Assembly (NCBI GenBank): GCA_047495785.1
Contig: JBLDXI010000003.1
Location: forward strand, 1,302,001-1,366,000
Reading direction: 5' to 3'
Source of the DNA: Lepidodermella squamata
Taxonomy: Eukaryota; Gastrotricha
DNA: 64,000 nt
How positions within the stretch are numbered: the stretch's first letter is position 1; every line of letters starts with the position of its first letter. A program made the translations under genes and the position numbers. The notes beneath the pieces were generated by a model. That model did no database searches and was not told the origin of the DNA. It worked only from the letters and a program-made list of their open reading frames with translations. Below, piece after piece: positions 30,953 through 42,710 of this stretch.

Positions 30953-31896
30953 ATTGAGTTTTGAATCCTCAGCCTGGTCAGCAATCCTTTCTAACTTCGA
31001 TACCTCGAATGTAAGGCTACAGGATTCATTAATATTGCCAATGGTGCTGTTGTTCTAATTTTACTGTTTTTTTTGAAAGTTTGCCACAAACCGCCGACAA
31101 AAAAGCGTGAAGCTGATTCATGTGTGTATGAAACGTTTTTATTCAGTAATCGTGGGGCTGAATAATTTCAGCATTCTAGCTATTTACGAATCGTCACGCT
31201 TTTCTGCTGATAAATAGCCATGGAGAATGCATCAATTTCAAGCAACTCGAATCTTTAAATATTTTTCGAAATAATCTCTTACAGCAAACATGATCAAGGC
31301 AGCTATTCTCTCCATCATTGTTGTCATTGTAATGTTGGACGAACCGGTAGCTGGTCAAGCTGTTCAAGTAGCTGCTCAAGTAGCTCAGGCCTTGTGGCCG
31401 AAAATAGCCGTTTATCTAACTGGCCGCGAGCGCTGGGGCTGCGACGAGCCACGGTCGCACTCCGAAGACCGCTACGCCTACTACATCATGACCTGCGAAG
31501 ACATTTATCCGCTTGTCGGGCCGAAAAACAAGAGAGTCAAAGCGCGAGTTGCGATAACCGATAACGCTGGCGTAGAACGAGAGGACGCCTTCGAAGTCAG
31601 CAACCGCTCGTGGAAACGCATTTGGCCCGCCGTTGATGAACGACTTGACAATTTTATCCGCGTTCACACAGGACTAACACGGGTCCGCGTTTGAATTCGC
31701 ATTAATTCTGGACAAACAAACTGAAACTGACAAATACATCCGGTTTCCTCTTATTTCATCCAAGGTTCCTTTTCATAGCCTGCCATTCTTTGAAGCAAAA
31801 TTAAGCGAAGACAACAATAAAAATAACATGATTGAAAGTATTATGCATGTTTCATTGGATGGAATCATTATTTCTATTTTTTAGCTCATCCAGCTA
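30953..31896. repeat. ~940-bp segmental duplication carrying the orphan secreted gene (copy 2)
   Basis: From TCAATTGAGTTTTGAATCC to AGCTCATCCAGCTAG it is nearly identical to 40521-41456, with a few substitutions and small indels. A shorter inverted relative spans about 14640-15420. Confidence 0.85.
31290..31694 (+). CDS. Orphan secreted basic protein, 134 aa (copy 2)
   Basis: Same layout as the gene at 14720: signal peptide MIKAAILSIIVVIVMLDEPVAG, two cysteines (RWGCDE, IMTCED), basic C-terminus LTRVRV. Single exon. It differs from copy 3 by a single residue (I for V in RVAITDN). Upstream CTTTAAATAT at about 31253 may serve as a TATA-like box. Function unknown. Confidence 0.7.
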   Translation: MIKAAILSIIVVIVMLDEPVAGQAVQVAAQVAQALWPKIAVYLTGRERWGCDEPRSHSEDRYAYYIMTCEDIYPLVGPKNKRVKARVAITDNAGVEREDAFEVSNRSWKRIWPAVDERLDNFIRVHTGLTRVRV

Positions 31897-32831
31897 GTTT
31901 TGTCTCAAACGGGGTGACATTCAGTCTCTCGGGGAAATCGAACCACTGGATCGATTTTTGATTTCTTGGTATCGTTGGATAGCCAAAGTCCTGTTCTACA
32001 TAACTGGTTACTCGCCGCATGCGGAAAATCTGATTTCAAGCAATTTTTAGACTATCCCCAGCTGATAATTCAGCTATAAATTAAATACAGTTTAACCTCG
32101 ATTCGCTCGCACATATTAGGGTTGCCTTCTCACTTGCGCATTTTTTTGGTATTTTTCTGTGATTTAACATTGTTTTGACGAATCATTATACCATTTTTAT
32201 CCAAATTATTAAAAAATGTTATAGACGAGTTTTTGTAATTTTCGCGCCAAAGCTACGAGGCTTCCCTGCGCTTACAAGATTCGGGAAACATTTCTAACAA
32301 AACCGTGCCATTTTTCTCTACACATACCTTACTTAACTTAACTTATAACCTACCACGCGGCATTGCATTCTTACGAACATTATGATACCCACCGTATTTG
32401 CCGTGTTTGCCGTATTTGGCTCAGCCTGCAATGGCGCCCACGGGTTGGAAACTTCAATCCTATTGAATGCCGTAAAATAGTGGCCTTTCCCACATTACTT
32501 GTGGTCTCTGATGCAGCACGAGCCAACGCCTAAATGTCCATAAAATTTTTGTTACACCAAAACTGATTAATTCAGATAGAAATTGTATAGATTTAGGATA
32601 AAGCCCTGAGAATTGCTGAAAATTGTTCAAGTGACACAAATTCAATGCGTAAGTGACAAATGCGCAAGTGAGTAAGGTTGCTCAAAAATCGTCTGAAATC
32701 AGCTGGGCAGCAGAGTGATTTCGACGACCACTTTCGTCTTAACGGTGATAGATAGAGATAGCGGGCGATAATAGTGACAGCGGGTTTCAAAATCGTGTTT
32801 CAAAAGGGCCTTTGAAAACTGCTGGCAAATA
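31897..32831. other. Repeat-rich intergenic; possible foldback element 32119-32682
   Basis: GGTTGCCTTCTCACTTGCGC at about 32110-32135 is mirrored by GCGCAAGTGAGTAAGGTTGC at about 32663-32682, so a degenerate inverted-repeat element may span them. A stretch at about 31905-31995 (CAAACGGGGTGACATTC...CTTGGTATC) recurs at 35770-35860. No coding exon. Confidence 0.4.
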
Positions 32832-35608
32832 CAGGGTGTTTCATAAAAAACCGAACTCCTATAAAAATGTACTGCTGCTGCGCGTTATCGATTTTTTGCA
32901 CTAGCGCATTTTTTTCTCCAAAAATGCACCAAAACCGCACGGTCACCGCAAATTTTTCGCATTTCTCCGAGAGAAAGCCATGCGGTAGCGGCAACCAAAA
33001 TAGCGGTGTTTCAGGCTCATTTTCTGTTATAGTGTGAGTTTTACACGGTGAAATCAAAATTCCTCCGGTGAATTTGTAAATTTTTTTCACGATCTACATT
33101 TTCATCTAAGGTTTATACGAAAATTCGTTTGTGACATTTCGTTAGGAGCTTCTCTGTTACCAACAATTCAATTTTTGTATCAAAATCAGCTGATAAACTG
33201 CCATTTTTATTGATCTGATGGCCCCTATCAAACACACCGCGACGAAGTCTGAAATCTGACCGTTCGCACTGGGAAGCAGACTGAAGCCTGTCCGCCCCGG
33301 GGTCTGCCCGGATTACGCTAAATTGAATTCTAACGAATACCGCAAGAGTGGACAGAGTGGACGCAGACAAGGGCAGTGTCAACCCGAGTGCGGCGGAGAG
33401 AAAAATAGGTAGGTCAGTGTATTTTTGTGCACGTCTAACTCCGCCGGGCTCGGCATGGTACCCGAGCGAAAAGAGCGATGGTATTATTGTTGAGGTCCAC
33501 GCCAGATTTAGGGGTTCCACACTAGGACAGTCCAAGTACGGCGAGAACCCAACGTTTTCGCCGTGCTCGGGTTGACACCTCGACTGGCACGTGTGCAGTT
33601 TTTCCTAAATCATTGAGCACGACATCGCGAGCTTTGCCATCGTAATAAGCTCTAACGGTGTCAAGAAAATACCGTAATTGGCATACCTCTTGAGGGGCGC
33701 CCAGCGCATACATCACCCTGAACAAGTCTAATAGTGTAAATGGAGTCGTTAAACATTAAAGCAAGGGCTATGTAGAGATGCTGCGCGGCTCGCTTATTGA
33801 CACCACGCAGCGTTGTCGTGCTTCTCCGGCCTGTTCACCAAAAGGCATGCCATTGTAAGACCAAGAATCATGAGCCGTTGCATGTTTGGACGAGATTCTG
33901 AAAAATGCACCCCCAGATCGAAACGAGGAAATTATATCCCGAAAAAAGGGATTTGCAGAAGTATCAACCACCGATGTAGCGCCAAAAAATGCCAATTAAA
34001 GACCAAACAAGCGATGAGGCATAAGGCATTTATTTACAGCACATTGGCCAAATGTTTTGCCGGAATGGTTTCTATGCGCACGGTTTTACTGTGAGAATGG
34101 GGGACGCGCACATCTTATACATATGATAAGCAATAGGCGAATGCACTAAGGCAACTAAAGCAATCGAATTCATTGAGAAAATGACAAACGAGCATTTTCT
34201 TTAATAAGCACAATAGCAGCACATCGCGTTGCCGTCGGTCAGTCGTGTCAAATTTTCGGCCGATCACTCGCGCGTCTCATCGGCGAATTATTCCGGCGCA
34301 AATGCCCAGTGCATGCGAATCCGCACGGAGAGACATACATAAATTGCTCTCTTTGCGATATGGTTTTGGCAGTTATCCGTATTCACGATATAAAATGAAA
34401 TTGTCCGCAGGGTTTCTCAATTTTTGTGCTTGCAGTTTTTTGTTTGAGCGGAGGGTTTTCTACAAGTAGGCCCACCCCAAGGATTATTACACGGATTATT
34501 TACCACAGGTAACTGACGTATAACCCATTGATCGCTAATAACACGGCGTCCATGCATGACATCCGCCGTTCTGAATACTGGATATTGAGTCATGGAAGAA
34601 TGTCACTCGAGCTAAGCTGATTTGTGTCAAATCTACCAAGCCTTTACCAAGCACTGAAGGGTATGGGCAGTAGCGGCATCCTGTTCTTCCCCCCTTCCGG
34701 TTTCCCGATTGTTTTGGCCATGATGCTTCAAAGCTTGTAGCCGCGCCTTCTTAGAGAGATATCCTGGGTTCGATCCCCCGATTTTTGATCAGCCAGACTG
34801 GGTACGTCACTTTATAATACGAGATATGGATGCATTGCCGCAATTGCACGTTCAAGTTAGCGATTGTTCGCGTCAAAGTTCCACGGTGACTTTTCCACGC
34901 CGCATGCGGTAGCGAGACTAGTAAGATCAGTCGACAGCCAATAAAGAGTGAAGCGGGTTTGGACGGAGTTTACAAGTTATTTCAAAAGAGAAATTAGAGA
35001 AAATCAATATGCCGCCGTTACCTTCATTTATTTCCTATTCGAACATTTCACCGTCGTTTTACCGGTGATCTACTTTCAGTTTGCCTCAAAAGTCCAAAAA
35101 ACCTAAGAAACCCCACACTCCCAGGTTAAACGCTACGAGGGAAAAGCAGGTAACGTTATTTTTCCACGGTGAAACTTATTCAATTTCCTATTGGAACAGT
35201 TGCTCAAATTTGCAGAACTTTTCACCGTCGTTTCACCGTTGATCTGCTCGCAGTTTACCTTAAAACTGCCAGATATATAGGAAAACGCACACTTAAACCC
35301 ACTCCAAAGCGAAAAGGAAGAATGCGCGGCAATAATTTTGACGGCATTGTTAATCTTTATCCTCGAGGATAATTTAGGCTAAATATCACAGAAATTGACC
35401 GCAGGTTAACCGTGAATTCACCGTAAACACACCGTGAGATGCCACGTTTTCACCGTAGAAATGCCGCATTCTTGCCGCTTTTTTCCTCCCCGCGACACAG
35501 CAAAAATAACATGGCGCATGAAAAATCGATAACGGCGGTACTTTTCCTATATTATATATGCATGCTAATATAAGGCTCATCTCGTACGATTTTTTATGAA
35601 ACACCCTG
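32832..35608. mobile_element. 2.8-kb TA-flanked DNA element with 19-bp inverted repeats
   Basis: Ends CAGGGTGTTTCATAAAAAA and its exact reverse complement at 35590-35608, flanked by TA on both sides as for Tc1/mariner-like insertion. No transposase frame is visible. The interior instead holds short imperfect repeats of its own (see 35015-35290), so it is non-autonomous or decayed. Confidence 0.7.
35015..35290. repeat. Imperfect tandem repeat inside the 2.8-kb element
   Basis: Two units of roughly 180 bases share TTTCACCGTCGTTT-x-ACCG-TTGATCT-x-CT and CAGTTT-CCT-AAAA-T. Further CACCGT motifs follow to 35460. Confidence 0.5.
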
Positions 35609-37479
35609 TATACGTTTTCCTCCGAAGATAAACAATTCGGCAGTGAAAGGGTTTATACGGGCTGTAAAAAGCGGCACGCGATCTGAACGAGAGAGCGATT
35701 AGCGCTCAACTGCCTTATTTTCATTAAATTTTAACCAATTTCAGCACTGCCAAATTGAGCTCTGAGGGTCAATTTTTCTCTCAAACCGGGTGACATTCGG
35801 TCACTCAACGGCTTGTAACCACTGTGTGGATTTTTGACATCTTGGTATCCTTGGACAGTCCTGGAAACGCTCAAACAGATGGGAACTAAGCAAACGGTTC
35901 TTTCCACGGTGAATGTCACGTAGAGAAGTCACAAATGTATTATAAAACGATTTTCTTCAGTAATTTTTCGCCCAGGACAGTTGACATTCGATCCAGTCTG
36001 CGCCTAGCCGCTGGGCGAAATGAGTAACTCCTGGTATCGTTAGCGCAACCACCGTTATGCGTGTACGAAATGTGATGCGTACATGCTATGCAGTTATATA
36101 CGATATGCGTTTTATATGGCAAGCAAGCGTATATATGCGCCATACGCACACCAAACACGAGTATACTGTAACGCTACTGCAGCCAGACATGGGAATATCG
36201 CTAAGAAATAAGACTTCCTTCTGCAAAACATCTAGGAAATTGCCGTTTAACCGATGAAAGAAATCTCAAAGCGGATAGTTTGTCAATGCGGATATTAATA
36301 AATTTCGAATTTGCAAAACAAATAACAAATATTATGAAGATAATTCAAACTAGTGGGTTGTATCCAGCTGGTTCGACATACAAAATTTGAATTCCTTTGT
36401 ATGCACTCTAAAGAAATCAATCCCATGGATAGACTTTCGGCGCTTTCAACCAGCCTAGTAGATTGGATTTTAGGCTATCTAACGAGGCGAAGCAATAAAA
36501 ACTCCATCCACGGGTTTTTAAGAAAGAGAACCGTAAAGTTGACCTAATTTCAGCCAAAAACAGCCATATTGCGACATTTGACTTTCGCCCCTTTGTGATT
36601 TCCGTGGTTGGACTTTCGGCGCTTCCGACCAGCCATGTAGAGCAGGCCTTGGGTTGTTTAGTGATATGAAAAAATGCAATTGTCATCCACGGTCTTTCGG
36701 AGATGCAGGCGCTTGAAGGCTGAAAAACGCCAATTTTTCACTTTTTCTTAGGTTTTCGGAAGATTTTGAAAATTCCAGCCACGAATTTATATTTCTTTAT
36801 CCTTCTTCATGTTGTCCTAGATTTCTTGGCAATAATTTTGTGGAAATTTCTCATAGTTATCCACGAAATCAAACTGCTACGTCAAGTCCGCGTAATGAAC
36901 TACAAACCTTGATTTTCTGTCCTTACTCGATGTAGAACAATCGCCAGTGGTTTAAACTACGTCATTTTTTCTCAAATTGTCCAGTCGGGGCCTTGTATTC
37001 ATGCAACGTGAAAGAAAATTTGATGCAAAGGCAGGAGACTAATCAATCAACGATTTATCGACAAATTCAACATCAAGTCAAATCAGAATTTTCTCAGAAA
37101 TCATCAGTTTCTGAAATATCCAGCCACAGAAATTGAGAAATTGTTTCGAGACCTGCAGCGTCAGAGCCCAATCAGTCAGCATTTTTCAGAAAAACATGAC
37201 ATCATCCTCGAAATAAAGATACTTAATGAAACTTAGCTCAAATTTATCGAGGCTCGAAGGTTTTTGCCAGAAAATACCTACGGCAGTGCTAGTATGTGTG
37301 CTGTACATTCATATGTATGCATATTGTATAGGCTAGTAAAGTCTTGTACACGCGCATCTATGCGAATATAAATGTAAACAGTGCGCGGGTAAGGAAAGCG
37401 CGCGGATTTGCCGCAGGTTATTCATAGTGCGCGAGTTCTAAACACCCTGTATCTGTCAATTATTTATTTATTTCAAAGC
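35609..37479. other. Intergenic, repetitive, no gene seen
   Basis: About 1.9 kb. An imperfect direct repeat of about 180 bases lies at 36425-36740 (GACTTTCGGCGCTT-x4-ACCAGCC ... CCATCCACGG). Copy of a dispersed repeat at 35770-35860. CA/TA-rich stretches at 36050-36150 and 37290-37380. No exon recognised. Confidence 0.45.
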
Positions 37480-40400
37480 TATGACGCCCAAGAGAGAGCA
37501 GCTTGACAATAGTGAATTGAAAATGAAACAGATAATTGCAGGACAGGTTACAGAGGTATAGGACATTGGTAAATGATGACATAAGAAATGTTATTAAGTG
37601 CATATAGCAAGAGTGAGCGATTGAACAATGATGAGAATTCAGTAAAATAACAAAATCATAATAACATCACAACAAAACAGCATCGCAGCATTATAAAAAT
37701 AAATAGTATTGAATTTATCATAGGCCTAAACCAGTGGAATTTCTTTCGTAAAAATAAGCATAAACATTTGAGCGGCACGCTTCAGCTGACTCAGCATTTT
37801 GAGCTTCGGCAGGCAGTTTATTCCAGAGATCGGGACCGCGATAGCTAAGGCTCAACGTACCACGAACTGACAAATACGTCGGCTTGAACATTGGCTCAGT
37901 GTTACGTGTTGAGTAGCTGCCGACCGGGTTCAGCTTGAAAAGTGTTTGAATCGCAGCCGGTGCTTGTTTATTCAGGCAATTGTGGATGAATGTCGCCAAA
38001 TGGATGGCGTGTTTCTGTTGAACGTTGACCCAGCCGAGTCGATGGCGAAGAGGCTCCGCATCTGCGAGTGAGTGAGCGCCGCATATGATTCGGACGGCAC
38101 GATCTTGCGTTGACTGAAGCTTTGCTAGAGTAGTCGGTGCTGCCTGACCTAAGGTTAGGTCACCGTAATTGATATGGCTGAATATCAAGCCATTGGCCAT
38201 CATGATGGCAGTTTTTCGGTCGACGAATTTCGCAGCTAGTTTGAGGGCATACAATCCCCGTCGAGCCTTGCTCTTTGCACCTTTGATATGTTTTTTGAAG
38301 GAAAGTTTGCAGTCAATGGTGAAGCCAAGAGCGGTCATAACTTTTGATGGTCCGATAACTGCGTCGCCGATAGTGATGGAAAAATCCGGCGCGGATGGCA
38401 TAGCACATTTCAAAAGCAAAAACTGCGACTTTTTCCCATTAACTGCCAAAGAGTTGCTGCTGAGCCATGAGCAAACACGATTCATCTCTTGCTGTAGAAC
38501 TGATCGTAATTCATTGACATTTCTGCTTGAAAAGTAAATTGTGATATCGTCGGCGTATTGCTTTATTCTGCACCGAGTAACAACTGCTGACAATTCGTTG
38601 ACGTAAACCGTAAACATTAGGGGTCCAAGTACGGATCCCTGTGGAACGCCGAGATCCGAGATTCACCGATTCGAATGAAGACAATTCGTTGTTGACCTTA
38701 GTTGCTTGTTGGCGACCTTGAAGGTAGTTTTCTATCAGTTGCAATGCCGACGGTGATAGGCCGGCGCTACGAAAAGATTCGATAATGCCCGCGTGGTTGA
38801 ATGTATCGAAAGCCTTCGATAAGTCGATAGAAACAGCAGCAACAACCTTGCCATTACACATAGATTGCCGCCAATCCTCAGTGAACTCAGCTACGCAAGT
38901 GTCAGTTGAGTGCTTTTCTCGGAAGCCATGCTGCGATGGCGACCAAAACTTAGAGAGATGAGCTTTTAGTTGAAAAGCTAAGCAACGTTCGAACGTTCGA
39001 GCAACCGGCGATGTGATAGAGATCGGGCGATCGGGCGATCGGGCGACATCTGTTCTATTTCCTGACTTGTGAAGAGGGGTCACAATTGATGCTTTCCAAT
39101 CCCTAAGAAAAACTTTTTCAGAGATTCCCATGTTGAAAAGTCTCATAAAGTGAGGCGAAAGGGTTGACTTAGCCATTTTCACGATGCATTCCGGAACGCC
39201 ATCGTAACCAGTAGTCGATTTGTAAGAAAGCTTGTCGATTGCCGTCTCAACTTCGATCAAAGACACAAATCTGAAGTCGAAGCATTGATATCCTGTGCGA
39301 CGTCTGACATAGTTGAGGCTAGTTGAGAGCGCCTTGGCGGCCTTCTCACCGGCGTGCGCAAAGAAGACGTTGAATTCATTTGCTTTCATCAATGACTTCT
39401 CCTTGTCCAGTTCTTGAAACGAACCACGAGATTTAGGTTTCGGTCGGAATTCGCCAATAACTCGCCATATTTTCCGAGGATCTCGACCAGCTTCTTTGAC
39501 TCGCTTGTAGTATTTGGCACGTCGAATCTTGCGCCGTAGTCTTTGCCGCTGGCGACGCGAGAGATTAGGATCGATAATTGGCTGCACTCGCTTGTTTGCT
39601 CGACCAGGTTTTTTGACAATCATCGGGGCGACTTCGTTAATTGTGGCCAAAATTGCGGTTTTCAGTTTCAGCCAGTACGCCTCGCATTCAACGGGTAAGT
39701 CATCGTCGATTTTTCCCAGTTTTGCTTTTAGGCAGCTATTCAATCGGTCTGAGTCAATATTTCGAAGATCACGAAACACGCGCACATCCTTGACATTAGA
39801 TTTCTCGCTTCCTTCGTCTTCGATTACCAAGGTTGTCCCATAGTGATCGCTGAGTCCAACCACTGTCCCCGTAGTAGCAACTTTGGAGGCTGGAATGTTA
39901 GTCCAGTAATGGTCCAAGCATTTTCCTGATGCGGGGCGCGTTACCAAGTTTTCATAGGCAGGTTGTAGTCCGAAATCGTTGAAGACCTCACCCATCGCTT
40001 CTGCTACACCCGGATTTCTGAGATTCCAGTTGAAATCACCCGATATTATATGATAGTCGGCTTCTGCAGACATACATTCGGTCAAGAATGTTTCAACTTC
40101 GTCTGCGTCGGCCGATTTGAAAGTTTCGGGACAACTAGGCCGTCGATATATAGCTGTTACGGCCAGTTTTTTCCCTGACGGTAACAGTAGAATACATTGC
40201 TGATTTTCGATTGTCTTTGAGGGGATGACTCGCTCGTGAACCACGACGTATTTTTTGTACACTAATAATCCGACACCGCCTCCCTTCGATCGATTCCGCC
40301 CTTTCCAGAAACAATCGTACCCGAGATACGGATCTTTCAAGCCGGGGTTGGGCATGAAGCAGAGTCCTCGACGAATTTCGGCGTGCAACCATCTAGAATT

Positions 40401-40480
40401 TTCGTCTCGCCAAGCAAGATTACCATTGGCCTGATAACCTCCGCGAATTCAGATAAATCGGGTAATTTTTCGACCGTTCT
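37480..40480 (-). mobile_element. Non-LTR retrotransposon (LINE, CR1/Jockey-like), 5'-truncated and decayed
   Basis: Minus-strand element: truncated endonuclease, reverse transcriptase and C-terminal region, then about 240 bases of 3' UTR ending in an AAATAAATAAATAA-type tail at about 37467-37480. The 5' end at about 40480 abuts a fragment of the orphan secreted gene. No flanking duplication could be identified. Confidence 0.85.
37718..40453 (-). pseudogene. LINE ORF2: endonuclease plus reverse transcriptase, two frameshifts
   Basis: The AP-endonuclease part begins in one frame (VEKLPDLSEF...VILLGETK) and continues in another from about 40388 (YDCFWKGRNRSKGGGVGLLV, ISGDFNWNLR, LSDHYGT). The reverse transcriptase has SIVTPLHKSGN, HGFREKHSTDTC, VSIDLSKAFDTFNH and, after a second frameshift, GVPQGSVLGPLMF, catalytic YADD (IKQYADDITIYF) and LGFTID. 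The C-terminal tail LSYRGPDLWNKLP is typical of CR1/Jockey-type LINEs. The second frameshift is a 7-base tandem duplication at about 38650-38664. Apart from these, the frame is open, so the copy is fairly young but inactive. Confidence 0.85.
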
Positions 40481-40516
40481 CTTACAGCAAACATGATCAA
40501 GGCAGCTATTCTCTAC
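40481..40516 (+). pseudogene. 36-base fragment of the orphan secreted gene at the LINE junction
   Basis: TCTCTTACAGCAAACATGATCAAGG... matches the start of the 134-residue gene (as at 31275-31310), then jumps to sequence that in copy 2 lies 340 bases further upstream. A truncated fourth copy, marking a duplication breakpoint. Confidence 0.7.
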
Positions 40517-40520
40517 GTCA

Positions 40521-41456
40521 TCAATTGAGTTTTGAATCCTCAGCCTGGTCAGCAATCATTTCTAACTTATATACCTCGAATGTAAGGCTACAGGATTCAT
40601 TAATATTGCCAATGGTGCTGTTGTTCTAATTTTACTGTTTTTTTCGAAAGTTAGCCACAAAAAGCCGACAAAAAAGCGTGAAGCTGAATCATGTGTGTAT
40701 GAAACGTTTTTATTCAGTAATCGTGAGGCTGAATAATTTCAGCATTCTAGCTTTTTACGAATCGTCACGCTTTTCTGCTGATAAATAGCCATGAAGAATG
40801 CATCAATTTCAAGCAACTCGAATCTTTAAATATTTTTCGAAATAATCTCTTACAGCAAACATGATCAAGGCAGCTATTCTCTCCATCATTGTTGTCATTG
40901 TAATGTTGGACGAACCGGTAGCTGGTCAAGCTGTTCAAGTAGCTGCTCAAGTAGCTCAGGCCTTGTGGCCGAAAATAGCCGTTTATCTAACTGGCCGCGA
41001 GCGCTGGGGCTGCGACGAGCCGCGATCGCACTCCGAAGACCGCTACGCCTACTACATCATGACCTGCGAAGACATTTATCCGCTTGTCGGGCCGAAAAAC
41101 AAGAGAGTCAAAGCGCGAGTTGCGGTAACCGATAACGCTGGCGTAGAACGAGAGGACGCCTTCGAAGTCAGCAACCGCTCGTGGAAACGCATTTGGCCCG
41201 CCGTTGATGAACGACTTGACAATTTTATCCGCGTTCACACAGGACTAACACGGGTCCGCGTTTGAATTCGCAAACAAGCTGAAACTGACAAATACATCCG
41301 GTTTCCTCTTATTTCATCCAAGTTTCCTGTTCATAGCCTGCCATTCATTGTAGCAAAATTAAGCGAAGACAACAATAAAAATAACATGATTGAAAGTATT
41401 ATGCATGTTTCATTGGATGGAATCATTATTTCTATTTTTTAGCTCATCCAGCTAGT
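40521..41456. repeat. ~940-bp segmental duplication carrying the orphan secreted gene (copy 3)
   Basis: Nearly identical to 30953-31896 on the same strand. Similarity stops at AGCTCATCCAGCTAG. It lies directly beyond the LINE 5' end. Confidence 0.85.
40861..41265 (+). CDS. Orphan secreted basic protein, 134 aa (copy 3)
   Basis: Intact single-exon copy with signal peptide MIKAAILSIIVVIVMLDEPVAG, two cysteines and C-terminus LTRVRV. It differs from copy 2 by a single residue in the translated sequence (V for I in RVAVTDN). Synonymous differences are also few. Function unknown. That three copies remain open suggests they are expressed and under constraint, or very recent. Confidence 0.7.
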   Translation: MIKAAILSIIVVIVMLDEPVAGQAVQVAAQVAQALWPKIAVYLTGRERWGCDEPRSHSEDRYAYYIMTCEDIYPLVGPKNKRVKARVAVTDNAGVEREDAFEVSNRSWKRIWPAVDERLDNFIRVHTGLTRVRV

Positions 41457-42700
41457 TCGCTTATCTTTATCCAAGTCAGTCGTATGGCATTCCATTGTTG
41501 ATAAATAGCGATTGGTATATAACACATAACACCGGCGGAGAAAATGTAAACGATTGTAAACCCCAGTGGCGGAAATTTGAGTAATCGATTGATTGACAGT
41601 TAGAGCTGCATATATATGAATGCAAGATGTATAGCTGACAAGCGATGCGCTGTAGAATTTATAGATTTTCGTTAATTCAAACAAAACTCAGGCATGCAAG
41701 CCGGGTCTAACTCTACATATCACCACTGGCATTAAAATTCGATAAAACCAGATAATATTATATTGACGGCAACAACTTTTCGCTTTAGAGTGAAATTTTT
41801 ACCTATGCCACATCATGGTAACCAAGCATCACACCATGCTGAGTGCATTAAACCGTTGTTTTAGCATCCAGAGGCACCTTAATACATCGTATAGGAGAAT
41901 CATTTACTTGCTCATTAAACCATGCTGTTGATATGGGTTATACATCATGTATTAACAGATCTGCTACTGCGTCCACTACCAATCCTCTGAGGGTCGGCGA
42001 CTGGCGATACATTTGCAGTTGAGAACATTTCGAAATGTATCTCACTACTTGCCAATCCTACCAAATAATAATGATTTGTGCCCCAAAACCAGGGACTTAC
42101 TTTATGCAAATTTCACTGAATTTTACGCTAGATTCTAGATTATTGAAAATATTCATTTTTGGTCCCTTTTCACACTTTAACCGCGCCTTTGATGCTGCTC
42201 AATGTAGTATGTGGAGCACGAGGTCTATTCAGGCCTGAAAAACGCACCGGCTAATGAGTGGGCGAGTGGGTTTCTTTTGCCTCATAGTAAAGCCTTGCTT
42301 TGATACATTATCAGCACATTGCACACGCGACATTATATAAGCAGCACAATTTCTCTATCGCAAACAACACTCATAGAAATGTGTTTCACGTCTACCATAT
42401 CCACCCATTGTGATAAGATAATGCATGGGGGGAAATACAATTTACTCTCACGCCTAGCCAGAAACACGCCCTGTTAAGTAAATCTGGTTCGATTCCTCTA
42501 ATTAGCTGCATGAACTGGGCTACATAGGCTTTAATGCTTGTTATTCAGCTGATCCATGCTAAGTAATAACTATCCTATCTCAAATTGCCACACCAGTTCA
42601 TATTATTGCACAGGTGTCTGAGTTGTAAAACCGACTTGCTCCAGTGTTGTTTGGGAAATGCATTATGTCTCTCAATTCTTGCTTAATTTTTTAGACCCCC
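41457..42700. other. Intergenic, no gene seen
   Basis: About 1.2 kb upstream of the isomerase gene. AT-rich, no exon or transposon end recognised. Confidence 0.5.
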
Positions 42701-42710
42701 AGATAACGTT
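42701..42710 (+). promoter_or_regulatory. AGATAACGTT motif abutting the isomerase ATG
   Basis: Fourth exact copy of the decamer, ending directly before the ATG at 42711. Position this close suggests chance or a 5' UTR element rather than an ordinary promoter site. Confidence 0.2.

Noticed and set aside
33113-33535. Minus-strand frame of 140 codons inside the 2.8-kb element, considered as a transposase remnant
   Set aside because: No transposase motif (DDE/D, HTH) can be seen and the frame has no codon structure distinct from its surroundings.
36417-36686. Minus-strand frame of 89 codons
   Set aside because: Falls in an imperfect direct repeat; no splice-consistent extension or recognisable motif.
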